Shown here piece after piece: positions 1 to 7,239 of a stretch of DNA of 9,345 bases. The DNA comes from an uncultured Rhodobacter sp. (GTDB taxonomy: Bacteria; Pseudomonadota; Alphaproteobacteria; Rhodobacterales; Rhodobacteraceae): NCBI GenBank assembly GCA_937901435.1, contig CALGTJ010000173.1:1-9345 (forward strand), read 5' to 3'. The translations under genes were made by a program, and so were the position numbers. Every line of letters begins with the position of its first letter. Positions within the stretch are counted from its first letter, which is position 1. The notes under the pieces are model-generated. The model searched no databases. It saw only the letters and a list, made by a program, of their open reading frames with translations, and had not been told where the DNA came from.

Positions 1-8
1 GATCACTC

Positions 9-884
9 TCATACCGCAGCCGCCAACCGACCGTGGTGAATAATCCGGGCTAGTTGATCACGGATATGATCGTAACAGGCAAAGGCCATCTCCTCAAAAT
101 CTGCCTGACTATAGGCGCAGGCCTTGCCCAGTGTCACTTTTCCCTCGGTGCTCAGATCGACCGCAAGCCCCTGAAGCGGGGACTCGTCCATGAAACGCCA
201 TGGCGGGCGGAACAAATTCAGGGGTTCCTTCATATCGCTTGAATCGATCACCTGTGTCTCGCCCACCGTCGCAAGGATGCGTTCTGCCAGACGGGTCAAA
301 AGCCAGAGCGAGGGGTGGTTGAAGGTAAAGAACAGGCGCTGCGTTTCGAAATGGGTCTCGACCAGATCGCTGATGATCACATCACAGTTCTGCTCGCGCG
401 CGCGCAATTCACGTAATGAGGTGTCATAGACCCTTTGTTCACACCCCGCCTCGCTCAAAGCCGGGTTGAACGTCACCCCTTTGCGGCTTTGAAACCAGAC
501 ATCCAAAAGACGGATATCATGGGTCGCCTCCATCGGGCCCAGCACGCGCCCGAACTGGCTATGGGTGAGATAGCGCAGATAGGGATGCTGCCCGGCGAAA
601 AACACATTGGGCCAGACCACGACGCGACCAGAGCCGGTGCCAGCGCCAGAGCCGGAACCGGTCTGCTTTAACAGATCAGAGCGCAGATGACCGGGCCTGA
701 ACCCCGGCGCGGTCGCCTGCGCCAGAACCAGATCCGCCTGCGCGATCCGGTCCTGATGCTCTTGTGCCTCTGCGTCCTTGGACAGATGCAGAATAATAGG
801 CTCTGTCACATCATGATTGGTGTATTTGGCAATCAGATTGCCAAGTGGGCGCGCCTGACAATTGCCAATAACGAGCACTTTCAT
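9..884 (-). CDS. WcbI-family polysaccharide biosynthesis putative acetyltransferase
   Basis: This 291-residue protein starts with a beta strand and a GNCQ motif at residues 7-10 (MKVLVIGNCQARP), the signature of the WcbI family. WcbI of the Burkholderia capsule locus binds coenzyme A and is thought to acylate the polysaccharide, acting in the cytoplasm. A VVVWPN segment near residue 88 and a later FTFNHPSLWLL segment also fit that family. Just before VVVWPN is an unusual Gly/Ser/Thr/Ala stretch (residues 75-86). The start is supported by an AGGGAGGG ribosome binding site 6 nt upstream. It is the last minus-strand gene visible, 30 nt after rmlA, so it is probably the distal gene of the rml operon. 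I infer that it O-acetylates a rhamnose- or mannose-containing glycan; the acceptor and donor are not shown by sequence. The family assignment is fairly firm, the chemistry less so. Confidence 0.8.
   Translation of the reverse strand: MKVLVIGNCQARPLGNLIAKYTNHDVTEPIILHLSKDAEAQEHQDRIAQADLVLAQATAPGFRPGHLRSDLLKQTGSGSGAGTGSGRVVVWPNVFFAGQHPYLRYLTHSQFGRVLGPMEATHDIRLLDVWFQSRKGVTFNPALSEAGCEQRVYDTSLRELRAREQNCDVIISDLVETHFETQRLFFTFNHPSLWLLTRLAERILATVGETQVIDSSDMKEPLNLFRPPWRFMDESPLQGLAVDLSTEGKVTLGKACAYSQADFEEMAFACYDHIRDQLARIIHHGRLAAAV
627..662 (-). repeat. In-frame 12-nt repeat encoding a Gly/Ser-rich linker
   Basis: Read on the minus strand this is three imperfect 12-nt units encoding TGSG, SGAG and TGSG (residues 75-86 of the WcbI-family protein). 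Every second codon is glycine. The unit length is a multiple of three, so copy-number change would lengthen or shorten the linker without breaking the frame. Confidence 0.6.
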
Positions 885-890
885 AGCGGT

Positions 891-898
891 CCCTCCCT
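891..898 (-). promoter_or_regulatory. Ribosome binding site of the WcbI-family gene
   Basis: On the minus strand the sequence AGGGAGGG lies 6 nt before the ATG at 884. It fixes the start and lies inside the 30-nt gap after rmlA, so the gene can be translated independently of rmlA. Confidence 0.6.
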
Positions 899-914
899 TT
901 TCATCTTATGTCCT

Positions 915-1784
915 CTATTTGAGCAAGGACATCAAATAAGACCCATAACGGTTCTTCTGAAACATCGCGGCGCGCGCCTCTAGGGCAGCCGCATCAATCC
1001 AGCCCGCCTGATAGGCGATCTCGTCCGGGCTACCGGTCTGCAATCCTTGCCGGCGTTCCAGCGTGCGCACAAAGTTACCCGCATCCAGCAGGCTTTCGTG
1101 CGTACCAGTGTCTAACCAAGCGTAACCGCGCCCCATACGTTCCACGGTCAGCGCACCCTCGGTCAGATACATTTCCAGCAATGTGGTGATTTCCAACTCG
1201 CCCCGCGCCGAAGGCTGCACCTGTGCGGCGCGCGCGGGCGCAGTGCCATCGAGAAAGTAAAGCCCGGTGACCGCATAATTCGACGGCGGCACCTGTGGCT
1301 TTTCAATGATCTGGCGCGCGCGACCTGCCCCGTCAAAATCCACCACGCCATAACGTTCGGGATCGGCCACATGATAGCCAAAGACCGTGCCACCACTGGG
1401 CCGCTGATCGGCGGCGGCAAGGATCTCTGGCAGGCCATGCCCGAAAAAGATATTGTCGCCCAGCACCATTGCACTTGGCGCGCCGTCCAGAAAATCGGCC
1501 GTCAGCGTATAGGCCTGCGCCAGACCCTCTGGCTTGTCCTGCACGATATAGGTAAAATCTATGCCCCATTGCGACCCATCCCCCAGCAACCGCTGGAACT
1601 GCTGATGATCGTCGGGCGTGGTGATCAGTGCGATCTCACGGATGCCTGCAAGCATCAGCACCGACAGCGGATAATAGATCATCGGCTTGTCATAGACCGG
1701 CAACAGTTGTTTGCTGATCCCGACCGTAATGGGGTACAGCCGCGTGCCCGACCCACCGGCCAGAATGATCCCTTTGCGCGTCAT
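915..1784 (-). CDS. rmlA: Glucose-1-phosphate thymidylyltransferase RmlA
   Basis: This enzyme makes dTDP-glucose from glucose-1-phosphate and dTTP, the first step of dTDP-L-rhamnose synthesis, in the cytoplasm. The 289-residue length is normal for the family. The nucleotidyltransferase signature GGSGTRLYPIT is at residues 10-20, followed by KQLLPVYDKPMIYYPLS. A LGDNIFFGHGL segment near residue 110 carries the first metal-binding aspartate, then come an EKP motif and WLDTGTHESLLDA with the second aspartate. The C-terminus (AALEARAAMFQKNRYGSYL) matches the usual RmlA ending. The ATG overlaps the rmlD stop codon by 4 nt (ATGA), which implies translational coupling; its own upstream GGCAGAGAG is only a weak Shine-Dalgarno. 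No residue expected for catalysis is missing. Confidence 0.97.
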   Translation of the reverse strand: MTRKGIILAGGSGTRLYPITVGISKQLLPVYDKPMIYYPLSVLMLAGIREIALITTPDDHQQFQRLLGDGSQWGIDFTYIVQDKPEGLAQAYTLTADFLDGAPSAMVLGDNIFFGHGLPEILAAADQRPSGGTVFGYHVADPERYGVVDFDGAGRARQIIEKPQVPPSNYAVTGLYFLDGTAPARAAQVQPSARGELEITTLLEMYLTEGALTVERMGRGYAWLDTGTHESLLDAGNFVRTLERRQGLQTGSPDEIAYQAGWIDAAALEARAAMFQKNRYGSYLMSLLK

Positions 1785-2638
1785 TGTCTCTCTGCCTTTT
1801 CCAAATCACGCATCACCTGCGCCAGACTGTCGTGCCAGTTCGGGCGATGCAGCCCGAAAACAGTCTCTGTTTCAGCACAATTCATCCGGGAATTCCCCGG
1901 CCTTCTGGCAGGCGTCGGATACTCCACCGCCGGAATCCCCGTCACCTCGACGTCCCGCCCCGCCAGCCTGAAGATCGCGCGGGCGAATTCTGCCCAACTG
2001 ACATCGGGGCCGCCTGCGAAATGATAGATGCCGCTTTTGTCCCTGTCCTGCCCCAGCGCCTCTGCCATCACCAGCACCGCCTGCGCGATATCACCCGCCG
2101 CTGTCGGCCCGCCGATCTGATCCTCGACCACCTGCAGCCTGTCACGTGTCTCGCTCAGGCGCAGCATGGTTTTCACGAAATTCTGCCCATGGGCGGAAAA
2201 GACCCAAGAGGTGCGCAGAATTCCATACCTCCCGCCCGCCGCCTGTACCGCCTGCTCGCCCACCAGCTTGGATCGCCCATAGGCGCCAAGCGGGCTGGTG
2301 GGGTCATGCGGACTCCAGGCGTGATGACCGCTGCCGTCAAAGACATAGTCACTTGAGATATGGACGAAAGGCAGACCAAGTGCCGCCGCCGCCCGCGCCA
2401 TGGCACCGGGGGCCGTGCCATTGATCGTGGTGGCCAGCGCCTCTTCGTCTTCGGCCCGATCCACCGCCGTATAGGCCGCAGCGTTGATCACTGCCGTCAC
2501 CCCAGAGGCGCGGATCGCCTCTGCACAGCCTTGGGGGTCAGACAGATCCGCCGCCGCCCGACCCAGAAACGCGGCATGGGGCGCATGCTTGCGCAGCTCT
2601 TGTGCCACCTGCCCTGTCGCGCCAAAAACCAATAGCAC
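1781..2638 (-). CDS. rmlD: dTDP-4-dehydrorhamnose reductase RmlD
   Basis: RmlD reduces dTDP-6-deoxy-L-lyxo-4-hexulose to dTDP-L-rhamnose with NAD(P)H, the last step of the pathway. The 285-residue protein has a short-chain dehydrogenase fold. A cofactor-binding FGATGQVAQEL loop starts near residue 5, SSDYVFDGSG comes mid-protein, and YGRSK is the Tyr-x-x-x-Lys catalytic pair. A C-terminal RPGNSRMNC segment resembles the RPxxS signature of RmlD. Translation starts at GTG rather than ATG: AAGGAG lies 8 nt upstream and no in-frame ATG competes nearby. That ribosome binding site lies within the last codons of the upstream sulfotransferase gene, and the two genes share one base (TAGTG). rmlA follows with a 4-nt overlap. 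Confidence 0.96.
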   Translation of the reverse strand: MLLVFGATGQVAQELRKHAPHAAFLGRAAADLSDPQGCAEAIRASGVTAVINAAAYTAVDRAEDEEALATTINGTAPGAMARAAAALGLPFVHISSDYVFDGSGHHAWSPHDPTSPLGAYGRSKLVGEQAVQAAGGRYGILRTSWVFSAHGQNFVKTMLRLSETRDRLQVVEDQIGGPTAAGDIAQAVLVMAEALGQDRDKSGIYHFAGGPDVSWAEFARAIFRLAGRDVEVTGIPAVEYPTPARRPGNSRMNCAETETVFGLHRPNWHDSLAQVMRDLEKAERQ

Positions 2639-3321
2639 TATATATGCTCCTTTGCCGTTTCAGGCTCTATATCCTCGATGTCATAGGCGAACCTCTGAAA
2701 ATCCATCCCGTACAGCATGGTGATCCGGTCTTTGACATCTTCTGTCACCTCAAGACCGGGGCCGGGTTGGGTATTTTGTCTGCTCAGACGCTGATGATAT
2801 CCATTGGTAAAAATCACCTTGCGTGCGCCATCCTGTGATCCAGCCAGACCATCAAGCCAGGCGACGACCGGGGCAAGCCCGTCTTCCATGCGAAAGATTT
2901 GCGCGCCCTCTGGCACGAAATCGCACATCGGACGGGGATGGTTATCCAGATAAAACGGGTTGCGCGCGCGATGCTCTTCGAGAGTGTCTAACCAGTCTCT
3001 AAAGGTTAGTTTAGGGTCAAGGCTTTGCTGAATATCCCGTTGAAACCGGAACACGCTATGCAGCCGCGTCACCGGATGGCGCACCATGGCAAAGCTGGTG
3101 GAAAAGAACGACAGAGGCAGCAAATTTTCCAAGGTCTTCACATCGATATGCTGCGGAGAGCTTTTCGACCAGCGCATCGCCTCGGGATCAAGAAGAAAGC
3201 GGGCATTGCGAAATCCAAGCGGGCCGAAACGATCCTGCAGATATAGCTCGACCGCAGTCCCGGCGCATTTTGGCACATGGGCAAAATACACCAGCTTGTC
3301 TGCGATCCGAACGATAGACAT
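2638..3321 (-). CDS. Sulfotransferase family 2-like protein between rmlB and rmlD
   Basis: This 227-residue protein shows both PAPS-binding signatures of the small carbohydrate sulfotransferases. HVPKCAGTA at residues 15-23 is the 5'-phosphosulfate loop, and MVRHPVTRLHSVFRF from about residue 79 holds the Arg and Ser of the 3'-phosphate site. Such enzymes move sulfate from PAPS to a sugar hydroxyl. There is no signal peptide or membrane segment, so it should act in the cytoplasm. Start choice is firm: AAGGAGG sits 7 nt before the ATG. It follows rmlB by 23 nt and overlaps rmlD by 1 nt, so it is embedded in the rhamnose operon. By hand count its GC is about 53%, against about 61% in sampled parts of rmlB, suggesting separate ancestry. 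The acceptor is unknown; a rhamnosyl residue is my inference from position only. Confidence 0.85.
   Translation of the reverse strand: MSIVRIADKLVYFAHVPKCAGTAVELYLQDRFGPLGFRNARFLLDPEAMRWSKSSPQHIDVKTLENLLPLSFFSTSFAMVRHPVTRLHSVFRFQRDIQQSLDPKLTFRDWLDTLEEHRARNPFYLDNHPRPMCDFVPEGAQIFRMEDGLAPVVAWLDGLAGSQDGARKVIFTNGYHQRLSRQNTQPGPGLEVTEDVKDRITMLYGMDFQRFAYDIEDIEPETAKEHI
2647..2652 (-). promoter_or_regulatory. Ribosome binding site deciding the GTG start of rmlD
   Basis: AAGGAG on the minus strand lies 8 nt before the GTG at 2638. It is formed by the Lys-Glu codons just before the sulfotransferase stop (AAGGAGCATATATAGTG), so translation of the two genes is physically linked. Confidence 0.7.
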
Positions 3322-3328
3322 CGGCGGG

Positions 3329-3335
3329 CCTCCTT
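3329..3335 (-). promoter_or_regulatory. Strong ribosome binding site of the embedded sulfotransferase
   Basis: AAGGAGG on the minus strand is a near-perfect Shine-Dalgarno 7 nt before the ATG at 3321, in the 23-nt gap after rmlB. It is the best ribosome binding site in the operon. Confidence 0.7.
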
Positions 3336-3344
3336 ATGCCGGTA

Positions 3345-4415
3345 TTATACCGAAGATTTCGATGTCTCCAACCGCTGGCCCAAACGCTGCCCCACGCCCG
3401 CGCGCGATTGCAGGGCCTGCCACCATGACGTGTTTTCCAGATACCAGTCAACCGTTTTGCGCAAGCCCTCTTGCAGTGTCACAGAAGGACGCCAGCCCAG
3501 TTCCGTGCGGATCCGCGTGGCATCTATCGCATAGCGCAGATCATGACCCGGACGGTCCGCAACATAGGTAATCAGGCTGGAATAGGGCCGATCCCCTCGT
3601 TCAAATGGCTGGATTTCATCCAGAATCGTGCAGATCATATGGACCAGATCAAGGTTCTTCGCCTCGTTCTCTCCGCCGATATTATAACTACGCCCCAGCG
3701 CGCCCTTGCTTAGAACCGTCAGCAGTGCGTCGGCGTGGTCCTCGACGTATAGCCAGTCGCGCACGTTCTCGCCTTTGCCATAGACTGGGATCGCCTCGCC
3801 CGCGAGGGCCTTGAGGATCACCACGGGGATCAGCTTTTCGGGGAACTGGTAGGGGCCGTAGTTGTTGGAACAATTGGACAGCACCACAGGCAGTCCATAG
3901 GTCTCGTGCCAGGCGCGCACCAGATGGTCGGAACTGGCTTTTGAGGCGGAATAGGGACTGTTCGGGGCGTAGGGCGTGTCTTCGGTAAACTGCCCGGTCG
4001 CGCCCAAAGTGCCGAACACCTCGTCGGTGGAAATATGGTGAAACCGGAAACTGTCGGGCTTGCCCCGTGCCATCCAATAGGCGCGCGCGGCCTCCAGCAG
4101 AACATAGGTCCCGGTCACATTGGTCTGGATGAACGCGCCGGGGCCGTCAATCGAGCGGTCCACATGGGATTCGGCGGCCAGATGCATCACCACATCAGGC
4201 GCATGTTCGGCAAAGATCCGGTCCATCGCGGCGCGATCACAGATATCGGCCTTTTCGAACGCATAGCCGGGATGATCGGCAACACTGGCCACATTATCCG
4301 CACAGGCCGCATAGGTCATCGCGTCCAGATTGACGATGGCGTGCCCCTGCCCAATGGCCTGACGCACCACGGCAGACCCAATGAACCCGGCCCCGCCGGT
4401 CACCAGAATTTTCAT
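3345..4415 (-). CDS. rmlB: dTDP-glucose 4,6-dehydratase RmlB
   Basis: RmlB converts dTDP-glucose to dTDP-4-dehydro-6-deoxyglucose using tightly bound NAD+. The 356-residue protein begins with the Rossmann motif [11 protein letters not shown] at residues 7-17. Next come [21 protein letters not shown] with the Thr-Asp-Glu active-site group, YSASK (Tyr-x-x-x-Lys), and [32 protein letters not shown] is the usual substrate-binding stretch. The last 20 or so residues (about [20 protein letters not shown]) run past the usual WWQ-containing end and may be a non-conserved tail. The ATG overlaps the rmlC stop by 4 nt (ATGA), with GAGGG upstream as a modest ribosome binding site. The product feeds RmlC, encoded directly upstream. 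Confidence 0.97.
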   Translation of the reverse strand: MKILVTGGAGFIGSAVVRQAIGQGHAIVNLDAMTYAACADNVASVADHPGYAFEKADICDRAAMDRIFAEHAPDVVMHLAAESHVDRSIDGPGAFIQTNVTGTYVLLEAARAYWMARGKPDSFRFHHISTDEVFGTLGATGQFTEDTPYAPNSPYSASKASSDHLVRAWHETYGLPVVLSNCSNNYGPYQFPEKLIPVVILKALAGEAIPVYGKGENVRDWLYVEDHADALLTVLSKGALGRSYNIGGENEAKNLDLVHMICTILDEIQPFERGDRPYSSLITYVADRPGHDLRYAIDATRIRTELGWRPSVTLQEGLRKTVDWYLENTSWWQALQSRAGVGQRLGQRLETSKSSV

Positions 4416-4975
4416 GATGTGCCCTCAAAGGTAAAGGGGGATGCGAAATCACCCAAGCGCGGCGCGGCCTCGTCCTTGACGCTAAGAACAGGCTCTGTTC
4501 CACCTAAATCCCACGCGATTCCGACGCTGTCCCAATGCACCGCCCCGTCACATTCGGGGGAATAATAGTCGGTGCATTTGTAAACGATCTCTGTATCAGG
4601 CTCGCGGGTGACAAAGCCATGCAGAAAGCCCGCCGGGATCAGCAACTGCCTGCCGTTCTCAAACGACAGCTCTTCACCGATCCATTGCCCATAGGTCGGA
4701 CTGCCGACGCGAATATCGACCGCCACATCAAACAGACGCCCGCGCCCGCAGCGCACCAGCTTGGCCTGCGCATGGGGGGGCGATTGAAAATGCAGACCGC
4801 GCAGGGTGCCCACCTGCTGCGACAGCGAATGGTTATCCTGCACGAAATCATAGTCTAACCCGGCCTGTTCCATGCGCGCCTTGTTCCAGCTTTCGCTGAA
4901 AAACCCGCGATGATCGCCGAACCGTTGCGGGGTCAGGCGTTTGACGCCGCTCAGGCCTGTGTCTTCAACCAGCAT
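4412..4975 (-). CDS. rmlC: dTDP-4-dehydrorhamnose 3,5-epimerase RmlC
   Basis: RmlC epimerises C3 and C5 of dTDP-4-dehydro-6-deoxyglucose to give the L-lyxo sugar reduced by RmlD. The 187-residue length and cupin fold match the family. [13 protein letters not shown] opens the domain, QDNHSLS and GTLRGLHFQ carry the catalytic histidine region, and [16 protein letters not shown] follows. IPAGFLHGF and [11 protein letters not shown] contain the conserved active-site tyrosine segment. The start follows the manC stop by 3 nt. AAGGGA in the last manC codons, 7 nt before the ATG, serves as ribosome binding site, so rmlC and manC are co-transcribed and probably coupled. rmlB overlaps its end by 4 nt. 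Confidence 0.96.
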   Translation of the reverse strand: MLVEDTGLSGVKRLTPQRFGDHRGFFSESWNKARMEQAGLDYDFVQDNHSLSQQVGTLRGLHFQSPPHAQAKLVRCGRGRLFDVAVDIRVGSPTYGQWIGEELSFENGRQLLIPAGFLHGFVTREPDTEIVYKCTDYYSPECDGAVHWDSVGIAWDLGGTEPVLSVKDEAAPRLGDFASPFTFEGTS

Positions 4976-4978
4976 CTC

Positions 4979-6394
4979 TTAGTCCCTTGCATAAACGTCT
5001 TGGTAGCGGATGATGTCATCCTCGCCCAGATAGGCCCCGGTCTGTACCTCGATCAACACCATTGGCACTTTGCCAGGGTTTTCCACCCGGTGCACAGCCC
5101 CCAGCGGAATATAAACCGACTGGTTCTCTGTCAGCAGCGTGACCTCTTCGTCGACCGTGACGCGGGCGGTGCCCGACACGACGATCCAGTGCTCGGACCT
5201 GTGGTGATGGCTTTGCAAGCTAAGCGCGGCACCGGGATGCACCACGATGCGCTTCACCTGAAACCGCTCGGCCAGCACGAGTGTCTCGAACCAGCCCCAG
5301 GGGCGGTGATCCTTGGGAAAGGCCTCTGCCTGTTTGGCGCCCTTTTTGCGCAGGGCGGCGACGGCCAGTTTGACATCCTGCGCGCGGGACGCATCGGCGA
5401 CCAGCACCGCGTCAGGCATGGCGATGGCCACGATATTGTGCAACCCGATGCCGACCAGTTCCAGCCCCTCGGCCTCGGATCGCAGCAGCGTGTCGTGACA
5501 CTCAATCGCCAGCGCATCGCCAGAGGCAACCACACCATCGCTATCGGGGACCATCTCGCGCCAGACCGATTGCCAATCGCCCAGATCGGACCAGCCCGCA
5601 GAAAACGGCACGACCGACAGGTTGTCGGCCCGTTCCATCACCGCGTAGTCGATGGAAATATCTTCGGCCTTGCCCCAAGGCTCTGGCGCAAGCCGCAAAA
5701 ACCCAAGATCGGCGCGCCCCTCTTTCACCGACAGCGTGACAGGTTCAATCACCCCGGGCGCGTGGGTCTCGAACGCCTTGAGGATCGTGGCCACCGAAAA
5801 CAGAAAGATCCCCGCGTTCCACAGATATCGACCCTGATCCAGCATGATCTGCGCATTTTCCGCATCGGGCTTTTCGATGAATCGCACCAGATCCATCGCC
5901 GCCTCGCCCTTGGGCGCGGCGTCCAGTTCAAGCCAGCCATAGCCGGTCTCGGCGCGATCGGGCGTGATACCAAAGGTCACCATCCGCCCCTTGCGCGCGA
6001 CCTCGGATCCCGTCTCAAGTGCTGTGCGAAAGGCGGCATCATCGGGGATCACATGATCAGAAGGCGCGACCAGCATCAGCGCCTCGGGGTCACGTTCGGC
6101 CAGCCACAGGGCAGCGGCCAGAACCGCAGGCGCGGTGTTGCGCCCTTGCGGCTCGATCAGCACAGCACCGGGGTCAACGCCCACAGCAGCCAGTTGTTCG
6201 GTCACGATAAAGCGGAACTCTGAATTGGTCACCACCACAGGTGCGGCAAAGCCCGCACCGCCCAGACGACGGGCCGAGGCCTGAAACAGGCTTTCCTCAC
6301 CCAGCAGGGCCGCGAATTGTTTGGGATAACTCTTGCGCGACAGGGGCCACAACCGTGTGCCCGACCCACCGCACAGCAAAACCGGCGTTATCAT
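4979..6394 (-). CDS. manC: Mannose-1-phosphate guanylyltransferase / mannose-6-phosphate isomerase (type II)
   Basis: This bifunctional enzyme (also named CpsB, XanB or AlgA in other systems) isomerises fructose-6-phosphate to mannose-6-phosphate and makes GDP-mannose from mannose-1-phosphate and GTP. From the start chosen here it is 471 residues, the normal length. CGGSGTRLWPLSRKSYPKQF near the N-terminus is the pyrophosphorylase signature, and VRFIEKP and SIDYAVMERADN follow. The C-terminal cupin (from about residue 364, RPWGWFETL) has the metal-binding QSHHHRSEHW at about 394-403 and ends QTGAYLGEDDIIR. The frame stays open 32 codons upstream to an ATG at 6490. I prefer the ATG at 6394 because family members begin MxxPVxLxGGSGTRLWP; GCGGGGC upstream is a weak ribosome binding site. 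Phosphomannomutase, also needed for this route, is not in the window. Confidence 0.95.
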   Translation of the reverse strand: MITPVLLCGGSGTRLWPLSRKSYPKQFAALLGEESLFQASARRLGGAGFAAPVVVTNSEFRFIVTEQLAAVGVDPGAVLIEPQGRNTAPAVLAAALWLAERDPEALMLVAPSDHVIPDDAAFRTALETGSEVARKGRMVTFGITPDRAETGYGWLELDAAPKGEAAMDLVRFIEKPDAENAQIMLDQGRYLWNAGIFLFSVATILKAFETHAPGVIEPVTLSVKEGRADLGFLRLAPEPWGKAEDISIDYAVMERADNLSVVPFSAGWSDLGDWQSVWREMVPDSDGVVASGDALAIECHDTLLRSEAEGLELVGIGLHNIVAIAMPDAVLVADASRAQDVKLAVAALRKKGAKQAEAFPKDHRPWGWFETLVLAERFQVKRIVVHPGAALSLQSHHHRSEHWIVVSGTARVTVDEEVTLLTENQSVYIPLGAVHRVENPGKVPMVLIEVQTGAYLGEDDIIRYQDVYARD

Positions 6395-6543
6395 TTTATG
6401 CCCCGCTGTCGCATCATCCAGAAATACGCCCTTGGTATCGACGATCACAACCGTGGGAACAAGCCCAGATGCTCTTTTCCCCCGCCGCAAGGGATCAGAT
6501 TTAGGGCACTACGCCCAAAGGCGGTCGGACCTTTGCGTTGCGT
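6395..6543 (-). other. Methyltransferase-manC gap with two small hairpins
   Basis: This 149-nt gap is the longest within the minus-strand gene run. Just after the methyltransferase stop it can form a 6-bp stem (6516-6521 with 6530-6535, CAAAGG/CCTTTG, 8-nt loop). Beside it is a 4-bp stem (6504-6507 with 6513-6516, GGGC/GCCC). The two share base 6516 and no U-run follows, so this is at best a weak terminator or attenuator. The manC promoter could lie here, but I see no convincing -35/-10 pair. The part from 6395 to 6490 is also open in the manC frame. Confidence 0.3.
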
Positions 6544-7239
6544 TTAAAGTCGGGTGAAGGCACAGATTTTCTGATCGCGCGGGTGGTTCCAATCCTCGAT
6601 CGGGCCCATCCGCCAAGGCAATCCTTCGATCGCCTGTTCCAGATGGAATCGGCGATAGTGAAAGGGATCCCGGTCAGGTTGGGTCACTATATTGCCCGGC
6701 GTATGGGTCATGGGATCACGCCAGGGGTGGCTGTCGGGACAGTGGAACAGCGTCATGAAAAAGGTCCCCCCCGGTGTCATCACATCCGCCAGCCGGTCCA
6801 GACACAGCCGCAGGTGGTTTTGGGTCAGATGGGTAAAGACCGACAGCGCAAGCGCCATATCAAAGCCTGCCCCAAGGGGCGAGAAATCGAAATCCCCCGA
6901 ACACAGCAGGTTCGCGCGAGGCAGCTTTTCTGTCAGACCCAGCCCGGCCAGTTCCACATCATACCCCACATCCAGCAAGTCCTGCGACAGATCCGACCCA
7001 TAGTACTGCCCCGCATTCAGGTAGCGCACAAAATGCACCCCCCCCCGCAAGCAGCCACACCCGATATCCAAGAACCGCATCTGCGGCTGTAACCCTCTGG
7101 CCTTCAGATACTCTACCTGCATCAGGCCCAGCTCATCCCACAACCCACCAACCGTGTTGCGATGATGCCCCTCGTTGATCAGGCGCGTGATCCGGGCCCT
7201 GTCATAGTAATGGTTGATATGGGCAGGCTCTTTGGTCAT
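6544..7239 (-). CDS. Class I SAM-dependent methyltransferase
   Basis: The 231-residue protein has the SAM-binding motif FLDIGCGCLRGGVHF at residues 56-70, then YYGSDLS (acidic residue after strand 2), a SGDFDF segment, and ALSVFTHL at the motif IV/post-II position. TPGGTFFMTLF is the usual strand-5 region. The N-terminal region (HHRNTVGGLWDELGLMQVEYL) resembles a family of small methyltransferases often found in polysaccharide loci. The acceptor cannot be read from sequence; methylation of a sugar in the same glycan is inferred from context. A run of nine G bases encodes Arg65-Gly66-Gly67-Val68 in motif I, making the gene sensitive to slippage. The ATG at 7239 lacks a clear Shine-Dalgarno. 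It is the most upstream minus-strand gene and is divergent from the plus-strand sulfotransferases. Confidence 0.85.
   Translation of the reverse strand: MTKEPAHINHYYDRARITRLINEGHHRNTVGGLWDELGLMQVEYLKARGLQPQMRFLDIGCGCLRGGVHFVRYLNAGQYYGSDLSQDLLDVGYDVELAGLGLTEKLPRANLLCSGDFDFSPLGAGFDMALALSVFTHLTQNHLRLCLDRLADVMTPGGTFFMTLFHCPDSHPWRDPMTHTPGNIVTQPDRDPFHYRRFHLEQAIEGLPWRMGPIEDWNHPRDQKICAFTRL
7038..7046. repeat. Nine-base C/G mononucleotide tract in the methyltransferase
   Basis: This is C9 on the plus strand and G9 on the coding strand, covering codons 65-68 in the SAM-binding loop. Losing one base puts TGA at 7019-7017; gaining one puts TGA at 6961-6959. Either change removes most of the enzyme. Confidence 0.75.

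Noticed and set aside
1371..2356. Plus-strand open frames opposite rmlA and rmlD.
   Set aside because: They are antisense to well-supported enzymes, have no recognisable motifs and look like codon-bias shadows.
4774..4780. Seven-base G/C runs as further slippage sites (4774-4780 in rmlC, 6766-6772 in the methyltransferase, 8709-8715 in the last sulfotransferase).
   Set aside because: Runs of seven or more are expected about three times by chance at this GC content, and this length is usually stable.
4910..6223. A 437-codon open frame on the plus strand opposite manC and rmlC.
   Set aside because: It lies wholly antisense to genes with unmistakable motifs, is rich in His, Arg, Gln and Gly as GC-rich shadow frames are, and shows no recognisable domain.
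6504..6535. Rho-independent terminator after the methyltransferase gene.
   Set aside because: The stems are only 6 and 4 bp, they compete for base 6516, and no U-run follows on the minus strand.
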